Assembly (NCBI GenBank): GCA_036655355.1
Contig: JAVVQG010000008.1
Location: 1-64,000 of the forward strand
Reading direction: 5' to 3'
Length of the DNA: 64,000 nucleotides
Source: JAUNSR01 sp036655355
Lineage (GTDB): Bacteria > Bacteroidota > Bacteroidia > Bacteroidales > JAUNSR01
Positions 17,656 through 25,734 of the stretch are shown piece after piece (positions within the stretch are counted from its first letter, which is position 1; the number at the start of each line of letters is the position of its first letter). The translations under genes were made by a program, and so were the position numbers. The notes under the pieces were generated by a model. That model saw nothing but the letters and a program-made list of their open reading frames with translations. It was not told where the DNA came from and made no database searches.

Positions 17656-17859
17656 AGTGCGTCTTCGGGTATTACCCGATTGCGTTGCAAAGGTAAGTGT
17701 TTTGCCGGAATCTGCAAGAGGGGGAAAGCTTATTTTTAAACGGTGTAAGCCGTGCTTTTTATTATCGCCTCATTATCAGACCTCAGCTGTTTTTGCATTA
17801 AATCTTTTTAATAATGTCGGATGCTCGGAGCAGGAGCGGTTTGCGCTTCTTTTAAAGCA

Positions 17860-18939
17860 TTAATCATTGAGAGCCTCTTCGTCGATTCCAGCCAACGACG
17901 GGGTTAGGGTGTTGCGGTAAAAATCAAGGTGGTCGAATTTATTTTGAAGAATAAGCAGCAAATCGCGCTTCATCATGGCGTGACTTTTCTTCGGTAACAT
18001 CGCAATGATCTTCAGACGCTGATCGATCATGGCATTGAAGATGCTCTCTTCCTCCTCCAGGACAAGACCGTCGTTTTCGCTGATGAAAGGCTTGATCTTG
18101 CGATAAGCTCTCCAAATCTCCTTGCGGGTCAGATAGATTGAATCCTGAACGTTGCGTACTTTCAGTTCCGGAACAGGCTGTTCGGATATGGCAAGGTATA
18201 ATGAGGCGATGCTGTTACGCCAAATCAGCGAATTGTCCGACAGAATGCCCGCTTGAAGTACCTCGTTGGTATCGCCGGTGAGGTATTCGCCCAAAAGGAT
18301 GTTTTCCGAACTTGCGATTTCATGCTCTACCAGATTCTCCCACAGTTCGAGTTCTTTCGTAATCGCCATGTCTAACTTCGCGGGAAGTTCCATGTTGGCC
18401 ATAAAGCCGATGTAATCGGAGCGCAGGCACAAATTGTCTTCCGTATTTATATTGCTGATAAGTACCATGTCTGAGGTGCTCAGCAGGTGGGTTTCCAGAA
18501 AGCGTCGCTTTTCGTTGATGCGAAACGTGTCTGCCTGCAGCTTCGTGTAAAGAGGGGAGTAGAGGGTGTCCACCTGCAACAAGGTTTCCTGACGGTAGTT
18601 CAGGTAATCAATCATGACGCTGTCTGCCTTGGCATAGAATGTGCCGAAATCGTTCGGGTAGAGTTTCTTGTGCCAGAAAATGTCGTTCAGAGCCGCTTCG
18701 CGCAACGAGTCTTCGTAAGAAACCGGAGCAATGGCCAATTCGCTCTCCAGTCTTAGTTCCTCGGAGGTGAAGCCGGTGTCGGCGATAAACGTATCATCGG
18801 CTGTCAGCAAGGTGTCTTCCGGACTTGAAACGATACTGTCTGTATCGCAGGTTGTAGCGGAACGCGATTCTTTACGACCGTTGCATCCGGTAAAGAGAAG
18901 CAGGAAGAGAGTCGCGAAAAAATAAGCAAGTCGATTCAT
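17860..18939 (-). CDS. Lipoprotein of unknown function (359 aa)
   Basis: The lipoprotein signal MNRLAYFFATLFLLLFTGC puts the lipidated Cys at about 19. A Ser/Thr/Asp-rich linker to residue ~70 leads into a mostly alpha-helical domain (long amphipathic stretches such as LELWENLVEHEIASSENI). I recognise no family or catalytic motif. It follows an M48 metallopeptidase gene by 36 bp on the same strand, so the two are probably co-transcribed and may act together at the cell envelope (inference). Confidence 0.75.
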   Translation of the reverse strand: MNRLAYFFATLFLLLFTGCNGRKESRSATTCDTDSIVSSPEDTLLTADDTFIADTGFTSEELRLESELAIAPVSYEDSLREAALNDIFWHKKLYPNDFGTFYAKADSVMIDYLNYRQETLLQVDTLYSPLYTKLQADTFRINEKRRFLETHLLSTSDMVLISNINTEDNLCLRSDYIGFMANMELPAKLDMAITKELELWENLVEHEIASSENILLGEYLTGDTNEVLQAGILSDNSLIWRNSIASLYLAISEQPVPELKVRNVQDSIYLTRKEIWRAYRKIKPFISENDGLVLEEEESIFNAMIDQRLKIIAMLPKKSHAMMKRDLLLILQNKFDHLDFYRNTLTPSLAGIDEEALND

Positions 18940-18975
18940 ATAGGATGATTGTAAGTCTGTATCTCTCGGGATATT

Positions 18976-19767
18976 TTATTTCTTCTTGTATTTTAGAACT
19001 TCCGGTAATATCGATTTGATATAGGCGATGCGGTTCGCGTCTGCCGGGTGTGTACTCATGAATTCGGGCACGGAACCCCCTTTGCCTTCGCTCATTCGCG
19101 ACCAGAAGCGGACGGCTTCCGATGGGTCGTATCCGGCCATCGCCATGAATATCAACCCCAGTTTATCCGCCTCATACTCCTGTTTGCGGGAGAAAGGAAG
19201 CATCACGCCATAATTGGCACCCAGTCCGTAGATGGAAGATACCACCTGTTGCGTGGTAGAAGATTGAGTTCCGAATACGGCATCCAGTACGGAGCCTCCG
19301 GTTTGCATCAGCATTTGCTGGCTGATCCGTTCATTCGAATGTTTGGCAACGGCGTGTGCGATTTCGTGTCCCAGCACCACCGCCAATCCCGTTTCATTCG
19401 CAGTATAAGGTAGGATGCCGTCATAAACCACCACTTTTCCTCCCGGAAGACAAAAGGCATTTGGCGTTTTATCGTTTGCCAGTACAAATTCCCAAGCATA
19501 CCCCTCTAACAAAGAGGAAGCGCCCTGTGAGCGGAAGTACTCCTCTACGGCTTTTTTGATTTTTTGTCCGCTTTGTCTGACCATGGCGGTCTGCGTTTTG
19601 TTTTGTGAGAGTTTTGCGGTTTGAAGATAAGATTTGTAGCTTTCGTTGCTTAACGAAAGGATCTGCGCGTCTGAAACCAAACTCAGTTGCTTTCTGCCTG
19701 TCAAAGGAACGGTTGTACAGCCGTTCAGCAGCAGGATTGAGATAAGGGTCAGGATAAAGGTTCTCAT
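18976..19767 (-). CDS. M48-family zinc metallopeptidase, lipoprotein
   Basis: 263 residues starting at MRTFILTLISILLLNGC, a lipoprotein signal with Cys at about 17. The catalytic helix is HEIAHAVAKHSNER (HExxH plus downstream elements) and the third zinc ligand Glu lies in RKQEYEADKLG. The fold matches BepA/LoiP-like periplasmic M48 proteases that degrade misassembled outer-membrane proteins. A longer frame opens at 19827 but its 5' part spans the -7 box at 19798-19805, so 19767 is the better start. Upstream gene of a pair with the 17860 lipoprotein. Confidence 0.9.
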   Translation of the reverse strand: MRTFILTLISILLLNGCTTVPLTGRKQLSLVSDAQILSLSNESYKSYLQTAKLSQNKTQTAMVRQSGQKIKKAVEEYFRSQGASSLLEGYAWEFVLANDKTPNAFCLPGGKVVVYDGILPYTANETGLAVVLGHEIAHAVAKHSNERISQQMLMQTGGSVLDAVFGTQSSTTQQVVSSIYGLGANYGVMLPFSRKQEYEADKLGLIFMAMAGYDPSEAVRFWSRMSEGKGGSVPEFMSTHPADANRIAYIKSILPEVLKYKKK

Positions 19768-19797
19768 ATATGAAATGCGTTCAATATAAAACAGACC

Positions 19798-19805
19798 CAA
19801 AGGTA
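19798..19805 (-). promoter_or_regulatory. -7 box for M48 protease operon
   Basis: TACCTTTG on the minus strand, 31 bp upstream of the chosen start codon. The remaining interval up to the tRNA-Asp promoter (19806-20073) holds A- and T-rich sequence with no gene I can support. Confidence 0.55.
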
Positions 19806-20073
19806 AATAAATCCCATAATGAAACAAGCGTTTGCCTTAATGTAAGTTATAGAAGATAAAAAAGAATTTTAGATTGGCGTTTTGTAGCACTCCCCTTGAT
19901 TGGGCAAGCAAAAAAAAATCAATTCGGATGAAAAAAATAGGTGATTCGGACCTGTTTTATTATTGATTGAGATTCAGTCTATTGGATTTATATTGGTGTC
20001 GGATTGGCCGTAAATAAAGGGAAAGAGGAATATTTTTTTTCATCAGGGTGTTGCACAGTTCAGAAATACGCTC

Positions 20074-20081
20074 TATATTTG
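20074..20081 (+). promoter_or_regulatory. -7 box for tRNA-Asp
   Basis: TATATTTG followed by GCATCGCAATCGGG, nearly the same downstream sequence as the tRNA-Ser promoters. It lies 45 nt upstream of the tRNA. Confidence 0.7.
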
Positions 20082-20125
20082 CATCGCAATCGGGAAACAA
20101 CGACACCCGATGAGCAACCCAAAAC

Positions 20126-20199
20126 GGTGTGGTAGTTCAGCTGGTTAGAATACCTGCCTGTCACGCAGGGGGTCGCGGGTTCGAGTCCCGTCCATACCG
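20126..20199 (+). tRNA. tRNA-Asp (GUC)
   Basis: A 74-nt tRNA with acceptor stem GGTGTGG/CCATACC (one G-U pair), anticodon stem CCTGC with loop CTGTCAC (anticodon GUC) and T-arm GCGGGTTCGAGTCCCGT. CCA is not encoded. Confidence 0.96.
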
Positions 20200-20200
20200 C

Positions 20201-20238
20201 AAGCCTTGGTAATCGAAAGATTATCGAGGCTTTTTTTG
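20201..20238 (+). terminator. Terminator after tRNA-Asp
   Basis: AAGCCT...TAATC pairs with GATTA...AGGCTT around a GAAA tetraloop, followed by seven T. Confidence 0.9.
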
Positions 20239-20272
20239 TTAACGATAGTTATTATAATTATTTAGTAAATTA

Positions 20273-20280
20273 TATCTTTG
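20273..20280 (+). promoter_or_regulatory. -7 box for the receiver-protein pair
   Basis: TATCTTTG, exact TAnnTTTG, 42 bp upstream of the start codon at 20322. Confidence 0.5.
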
Positions 20281-20321
20281 TTACGATTTCCTGATACCAA
20301 TATTAAACTTCATTCCTGAAT

Positions 20322-20750
20322 ATGATGAATTCAGACATTATCTCAAATACCACGCATGAAAAAGAGATGACAGATACTCTTTCTGCTACCAAACCAATAC
20401 TGCTCATTGCTGAGGATAATCCGGATAATTTCAAACTGTATGAGTGTATTCTCAGAAAGGAGTATACCCTTGTTCATGCTCGTAATGGAATGGAGGCGAT
20501 ATCCTTCTATAAGGAGTGTACGCCCGATTTAGTGATTATGGACATTAAAATGCCCGTTATGGATGGGTACGAGGCTTTCGAAGAGCTCAAAAAAGTGGGT
20601 GTTTCGGTTCCCGTGATTGCGATTACCGCCTATGCGTATGCTTCGGATGAAAAACGGGTGCGCGATGCCGGCTTTTCGGGTTACATCACCAAGCCCATAC
20701 AGGCGCATCAACTGAAAGATTGCATTCGCGATATGATTGCTTCCCGATAA
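20322..20750 (+). CDS. Single-domain response regulator (CheY-like)
   Basis: 142 residues: a ~25-residue N-terminal extension, then one receiver domain. Acidic pocket AEDNPDN, phospho-acceptor Asp in VIMDIKMPVMDG (about residue 70), switch Thr in ITAYAYA, and the conserved Lys-Pro in ITKPIQ. No output domain, so it must signal by protein contact. No kinase gene is adjacent (orphan). The second receiver gene begins 66 bp downstream on the same strand. Confidence 0.9.
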   Translation: MMNSDIISNTTHEKEMTDTLSATKPILLIAEDNPDNFKLYECILRKEYTLVHARNGMEAISFYKECTPDLVIMDIKMPVMDGYEAFEELKKVGVSVPVIAITAYAYASDEKRVRDAGFSGYITKPIQAHQLKDCIRDMIASR

Positions 20751-20815
20751 GCGGCGGAGATCAGAAAAATGGATTAAAGAAAGGGTTTCCCTTTTATAAG
20801 ATATATTGCTTAATT

Positions 20816-21379
20816 ATGAATTTGAATACCACAGATTATACTATATTAGTAGTCGATGATATTTTATCGAATGTTTTATTGTTAAAAGCGTTGCTGAAAC
20901 AGAAAGGGTACAATTTCATCTCTGCGATGAATGGCGAAGACGCACTTGAAATGATCCGATCGCAGAAACCCGATTTGGTTCTTTTGGATGTGATGATGCC
21001 CGGTATGACCGGTTTCGAACTGGCTGAGATTCTCCGACAGGATCCGGAAACACACGATTTGCCCATTATCTTCCTGACGGCGCTCGGCGATACCTCCAAT
21101 GTGGAGAAAGGATTCGATAAAGGGGCGAGCGATTACGTTTCCAAACTTTTTCAAAAAGATGAGCTTTTCTCGCGCATCGGTTACCAGTTGATGCTTCGAA
21201 ATGCTTATCGCACCATTAACGAACAGAACATCGCATACCACCGCGCTTCTGAGAAGATGCGGGAGATAAGCGAACGAATCGATTCGTTGCTGCTTACTGA
21301 AAAGATCTCTCCCGAATTAAAACAGAGCATCGATGAACTAATGGATGTATCTCACATTTTACAACAACAGGTGAATTGA
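20816..21379 (+). CDS. Response regulator with receiver domain and C-terminal helix
   Basis: From the ATG at 20816 the protein has 187 residues: receiver domain 1-125 with VVDDILSN, phospho-acceptor Asp in LLDVMMPGMTG and Thr in FLTALGD. At the usual Lys-Pro-Phe position it reads SKLFQKDEL, so the conserved cis-Pro is Leu. The C-terminal ~55 residues form a predicted coiled coil (MREISERIDSLLLTEKI) rather than a DNA-binding or enzymatic domain. A longer frame upstream (from 20720) overlaps the preceding gene and lacks family similarity. It is an orphan regulator, probably co-transcribed with the 20322 gene. Confidence 0.88.
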   Translation: MNLNTTDYTILVVDDILSNVLLLKALLKQKGYNFISAMNGEDALEMIRSQKPDLVLLDVMMPGMTGFELAEILRQDPETHDLPIIFLTALGDTSNVEKGFDKGASDYVSKLFQKDELFSRIGYQLMLRNAYRTINEQNIAYHRASEKMREISERIDSLLLTEKISPELKQSIDELMDVSHILQQQVN

Positions 21380-21397
21380 TTCTTAAATCGATAGGAC

Positions 21398-21431
21398 ACC
21401 CCATTCCGAACGTTCGGAATGGGGTTTTTTT
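21398..21431 (+). terminator. Terminator after receiver genes
   Basis: A perfect 14-bp palindromic stem (CCCCATTCCGAA and complement) followed by seven T. Confidence 0.92.
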
Positions 21432-21628
21432 ATTAATAGCAACCGGAACTCCTTCTTTGGTAATCAAAATGCTCTTTATCTCTTGTTTTTAAGATTTTAG
21501 GGAATAAAAAAACGATTTATTCAGCTTATTAATCTTTTGTTAAGCCAAAATTATCCGATCTATTTATTGCTGCGCTCTATATTTATGGCTTCATCACTTA
21601 TCCCGAAAAATTTAATAATTCAAATAAT

Positions 21629-23188
21629 ATGAAGCGATCTTACATTGGCGCGATAATGCTGGTTTTTCTGGTATTCATCAGCGCATGTACCACCGATGAC
21701 GTTGTGTTGGAAGATGCGAATCCGAACACACAGGATTTGTATGAGATTAAAGATGTAGCCTTTGGGGAATATCTTGTTTATAACAGCTCTTCGGCTCAAA
21801 CAAACGCCGCAAGAAGACTTGTGCCCGGAACAGCTTTCGAAAAAGAGGGGCGTTTTTATATTAATAAGGTATTAACGGCGCAGGCTAAAACGTTGTATAT
21901 CACGAAATCTTCTGCCGCAATGAAAGCGATGGCCGAATTAGGTCTTCCCTATGCGAATGTAAAGATCGCCGACGCAGACGGATTGCAATATTTTACGGGA
22001 TTGAATGAGTTGCAGGCTTCATCCAACCAATTCAGAAACGCATTGGACCTTTCCGCTCTTACGGAACTGGAAACTTTGACGGCGAATGCCTCTTATCTGG
22101 CTACGCTTGATCTATCGCACAACAGCCGCCTGAAATCGCTTTCGTTCAACGGAACGACGCAGGGTGACCGTGAAACAAATACATTGAGTACGCTTGATCT
22201 TTCGCACAACCCGTTATTGGAAACCGTTTCGCTCACCAACAACAATTTCGCACAAACCGGATCGCTGACAGGCCTGGAGGTGTTGAATGATTTGAAATCG
22301 TTGGATCTGACCGGAAACAGCGGTGCTCCGATCGCCATTCCCGATGCATTGTTCAATCGACTTGGTTCGGCTGCAAAAGGGGTGATGAAGGAGAGTGACC
22401 TGATTCCGGTTGAGCCGGATTACGATCCGAACGATCCTGCCGACTGGCATGAACTGCAAGATAAAGCGCTTGCCTGGTACCTGATTTACCGCGGAGATGT
22501 AAAAGAGATTTATACGGACGCCGCACAGAGTACGCTTGCTCCACAAGAGGGCGACGTGGAAGCGGGTACGGCATTCTATATCGCAAACGGCACGGATACG
22601 GTTTTCTACCTCAGAAAGACGCTTGCCGCTCAGGCCCGCGTACTGAATATCGCAAAAAGTTCAGCTGCTATCAATCAGCTGAAATACAACAACCAACCTT
22701 ATGCGGCAGTGAAGATCGCCAATCCGGACGGATTGCAGTTCTTTACCGGACTGACCGATCTGACGGCTTCTTCAAACCAATTCACATCCGCTGATTATGC
22801 TGTCAACCCGCAACCGGTGGTGACGATTGACTTCAGTGGTATGAAGGACCTGAAGAACCTGACGCTCAACACCTGCTACCTTACCGTATTGGATTTGAGC
22901 GCTTGCTCTTTGCTTGAAACGCTTACTTGTACCGGAACGGCCCAAGGATCGAAAGAGAAGAATACGCTGCGCGAAGTGAAACTGAACGGTGCGAATCTGG
23001 TTTCACTCAACCTAAGTAAGAATAACCTGACGCGTGCAGGCGTGGCGGGACTGATGTCGCTTCAGTCGCCTCCGCTTACCGCTATCGATATGTCTTCAAA
23101 TAATGAAAGTGATTTCGTAATTCCATATAATGTATTTCACAGCTCAACATTAAAAACGAACAAAGGAACTGTGGCTTCCCAACAATAA
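21629..23188 (+). CDS. Leucine-rich lipoprotein with internal duplication
   Basis: 519 residues. Lipoprotein signal MKRSYIGAIMLVFLVFISAC (Cys20). The rest is two homologous halves of ~230 residues: each begins with an EYLVYN/WYLIYR strand, then a TAQAKTLYITKSSAA / AAQARVLNIAKSSAA motif, then DGLQYFTGL / DGLQFFTGL, ASSNQF, and a run of leucine-rich-repeat turns (LDLSHN, LNLSKNNL). A DPNDPADW linker joins them. It is probably surface-exposed and binds a ligand or polymer; no enzyme motif is seen. It is the first gene of a seven-gene operon (4-bp gap to dcuC), so I infer it captures the substrate of that pathway. Confidence 0.82.
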   Translation: MKRSYIGAIMLVFLVFISACTTDDVVLEDANPNTQDLYEIKDVAFGEYLVYNSSSAQTNAARRLVPGTAFEKEGRFYINKVLTAQAKTLYITKSSAAMKAMAELGLPYANVKIADADGLQYFTGLNELQASSNQFRNALDLSALTELETLTANASYLATLDLSHNSRLKSLSFNGTTQGDRETNTLSTLDLSHNPLLETVSLTNNNFAQTGSLTGLEVLNDLKSLDLTGNSGAPIAIPDALFNRLGSAAKGVMKESDLIPVEPDYDPNDPADWHELQDKALAWYLIYRGDVKEIYTDAAQSTLAPQEGDVEAGTAFYIANGTDTVFYLRKTLAAQARVLNIAKSSAAINQLKYNNQPYAAVKIANPDGLQFFTGLTDLTASSNQFTSADYAVNPQPVVTIDFSGMKDLKNLTLNTCYLTVLDLSACSLLETLTCTGTAQGSKEKNTLREVKLNGANLVSLNLSKNNLTRAGVAGLMSLQSPPLTAIDMSSNNESDFVIPYNVFHSSTLKTNKGTVASQQ

Positions 23189-23192
23189 CGAT

Positions 23193-24575
23193 ATGATTTA
23201 TATAGGTGCTATTATTTCGATACAGTTTATCATCCTGACTGCTTATTGGTTGATGAAAAAAAACAATCCGCAGGCCGTTCTGATTACAACGGGACTGTTG
23301 ATGTTGATTGTGAGTTTGATTATAGGTTTAGGTATGCCCGAGCTCTCCGTCTCGACGGGGAGCATCGTGTTTGATCTCTTTAAAACGATAAAGGATACAT
23401 TCTCCACGAATATGCTTCGGGTAGGATTGATGATTATGACGATCGGCGGATACGTGGCCTATATGAAACAGATAAAGGCGAGCGACGCATTGGTTTATGT
23501 GTCGATGCAACCGCTTTCGTTCTTTAATAAATTCCCTTATCTGGCTGCTTCGCTGGTGATTCCGATCGGGCAATTGCTCTTTATCTGTACGCCGAGTGCG
23601 GCAGGGCTGGGATTGCTCTTGGTGGCATCCATCTATCCGGTATTGGTGGGGTTGGGAATCAGCCGTTTGTCGGCCCTTTCGGTAATTGCGGCTTGTACGG
23701 TATTCGATATGGGTCCCGGGTCAGCAAATACCGCCCGCGCTTCCGAGCTGATAGAGCAGAATAACGTGCTTTACTTCGTGGAGCATCAGTTGCCGCTGGC
23801 GATTCCGATGACCATCCTGTTGATGGTACTTTACTACTTTTCCAACCGCTATTTCGATAAAAAAGATAAAGAGGCAGGCAAGTTCGTGCCGGAGGTGATC
23901 AATGCGAAGAAGTTCAAAGTGGATGTGCCGCTGATCTATGCGATTCTGCCGGTTTTGCCTTTGGCGATGTTGGTTGTCTTCTCGAAGTACATCCAGCTGT
24001 TCGATCCTCCGATTGAGTTGGATACCACTACGGCGATGTTCGTATCGCTATTCATCGCAATGGGATTTGAATTGATCCGTAACCGTTCGATTCACGCCGT
24101 ATTCAACTCGGTGAAGAGTTTCTGGAACGGGATGGGCAATGTGTTTTCTTCTGTGGTCACGCTAATCGTTGCGGCAGAGATTTTCTCGAAAGGACTGATC
24201 AGTCTCGGGTTCATCGACGCACTGGTCGAGGGATCGGGAAAACTCGGTTTCTCCGGAATCGGGGTTGCCATCATCATCACCATCATCATCTTCATGGCGG
24301 CCATGCTGATGGGGAGCGGAAACGCTTCGTTCTTCTCATTCGGACCCTTGGTGCCTTCGATCGCCGGAAAACTGGGCGTACCTGCAGTGGATATGATTCT
24401 TCCGATGCAGCTGTCTGCCAGTATGGGGCGTGCCGTTTCTCCTATCGCGGGCGTTATCATCGCTATCGCCGAGGTTGCGGGGGTATCGCCGATGGATTTG
24501 GCCAAACGAAATGCCATCCCGCTGGGTGGAGCTTTGATCTTCCTGATCGTGTATCATTTTTTCTTTATGATCTAA
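23193..24575 (+). CDS. DcuC-family C4-dicarboxylate transporter
   Basis: A 460-residue inner-membrane protein with about a dozen hydrophobic helices. Family features: TPSAAGLGLLLVASIYPVLV, the FDMGPGSANT motif and MGSGNASFFSFGP near the C terminus. DcuC-type carriers exchange or export succinate and take up fumarate, malate or aspartate in anaerobes. It starts 4 bp after the lipoprotein gene and ends 1 bp before iadA; with an isoaspartyl dipeptidase next door, aspartate or succinate transport is the most likely job (inference). Confidence 0.88.
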   Translation: MIYIGAIISIQFIILTAYWLMKKNNPQAVLITTGLLMLIVSLIIGLGMPELSVSTGSIVFDLFKTIKDTFSTNMLRVGLMIMTIGGYVAYMKQIKASDALVYVSMQPLSFFNKFPYLAASLVIPIGQLLFICTPSAAGLGLLLVASIYPVLVGLGISRLSALSVIAACTVFDMGPGSANTARASELIEQNNVLYFVEHQLPLAIPMTILLMVLYYFSNRYFDKKDKEAGKFVPEVINAKKFKVDVPLIYAILPVLPLAMLVVFSKYIQLFDPPIELDTTTAMFVSLFIAMGFELIRNRSIHAVFNSVKSFWNGMGNVFSSVVTLIVAAEIFSKGLISLGFIDALVEGSGKLGFSGIGVAIIITIIIFMAAMLMGSGNASFFSFGPLVPSIAGKLGVPAVDMILPMQLSASMGRAVSPIAGVIIAIAEVAGVSPMDLAKRNAIPLGGALIFLIVYHFFFMI

Positions 24576-24576
24576 A

Positions 24577-25731
24577 ATGAATTCTATGTTTAAACTGATA
24601 AAAAACGGAACTGTTTACGCCCCGCATTATTTGGGCGTTCAAGATATATTGATTTGCGGAGAGAAAATCGTGGCAATCGGCGAAGGACTCGATATCGGTG
24701 CTTTGGATGCCGAGGTAATCGATGCTACCGGCAAAGTGGTGACTCCCGGAATGATTGACCAACACGTACATACGATTGGGGGAGGGGGACAAACCGGCTA
24801 TTTCTCATTGGCTTCGGAACTGCCCCTGAGCAAACTGATCGAGTGCGGTACGACCACCGTCGTGGGGATGTTGGGAACCGATGGGTTTGTGAAACAATTG
24901 CCGCAGCTGTATGCGAAAACCAAAGCGTTCGATATGGACGGGATTACGTCGTTCATGTTGACGGGTTTCTATAACCTGCCTACTCCTACGATTACAGACA
25001 GCATTGCCAACGATATGATCTTTATCGATAAGGTGGTGGGATGTAAGATTGCAATCAGTGATGACCGTTGCGTTTTTCCCACCGAGCAGGAACTGGTACG
25101 GATCATAAATCAGGTTCGTCTGGGCGGATTCACTTCCGGCAAAGGAGGCGTGATGCATGTTCACCTGGGCAATCTCTCTTCCGGGCTACAGCCTTTACTG
25201 GATATCGCAAAAAAATACCCTTCATTCATCAGCTACATTTCGCCAACGCATGTGGGGAGAACCAAAGAGCTGTTCGCCCAGGCAATCGAATTCGCATTGA
25301 TGGGCGGGATGATCGATATCTCTACCGGCGGTACGAAATATTGCGAACCTTATGAAGCGGTGCTTGAAGCGCTTGCGGCGGGAGTGGCTATGGAGCGCAT
25401 GACTTTCAGCAGCGATGGAAACGCGGGTGTACGCCGACTTGATCCGGAGAAAGGGATCGATACGTACAAAATTGCGCCTTTGCACCTCAACCTGCAGCAA
25501 GTCATCAAATTGATCCGTGTCGGAGGGGTTGCACCCGAAGAGGCCTTTAAATTGCTGACATCCAATCCGGCTCGCAACATGAAGCTCAAAGGGAAGGGAA
25601 CACTGGCCAAAGGATTCGATGCCGATCTCTGTGTGTTCAATCCGGATTATTCGCTAGAGGGAGTAATCGCCAGAGGAAAGGTATTTATGGAAAACGGGGT
25701 CGTTATTCGTAAAGGAAATTTTGAATCCTAA
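24577..25731 (+). CDS. iadA: Isoaspartyl dipeptidase (beta-aspartyl peptidase)
   Basis: A 384-residue binuclear metal amidohydrolase. All metal ligands expected from E. coli IadA are in place: HVH (63/65), carbamylated Lys in GCKIAISD (157), His in MHVHLG (~196), His in SPTHVGR (225) and the catalytic Asp in SSDGNAG (280). The block HTIGGGGQTGYFSLASELP is diagnostic for this family. The enzyme hydrolyses beta-Asp-X dipeptides, products of protein damage or of cyanophycin breakdown, giving aspartate. There is no signal peptide, so it is cytoplasmic. It lies inside an operon with DcuC, porins and a carboxypeptidase, an unusual setting that suggests catabolic rather than repair duty. Confidence 0.93.
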   Translation: MNSMFKLIKNGTVYAPHYLGVQDILICGEKIVAIGEGLDIGALDAEVIDATGKVVTPGMIDQHVHTIGGGGQTGYFSLASELPLSKLIECGTTTVVGMLGTDGFVKQLPQLYAKTKAFDMDGITSFMLTGFYNLPTPTITDSIANDMIFIDKVVGCKIAISDDRCVFPTEQELVRIINQVRLGGFTSGKGGVMHVHLGNLSSGLQPLLDIAKKYPSFISYISPTHVGRTKELFAQAIEFALMGGMIDISTGGTKYCEPYEAVLEALAAGVAMERMTFSSDGNAGVRRLDPEKGIDTYKIAPLHLNLQQVIKLIRVGGVAPEEAFKLLTSNPARNMKLKGKGTLAKGFDADLCVFNPDYSLEGVIARGKVFMENGVVIRKGNFES

Positions 25732-25734
25732 AAA

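Noticed and set aside
19768..19827. 20-residue N-terminal extension of the M48 protease
   Set aside because: It would contain the promoter -7 box and hide the lipoprotein signal peptide.
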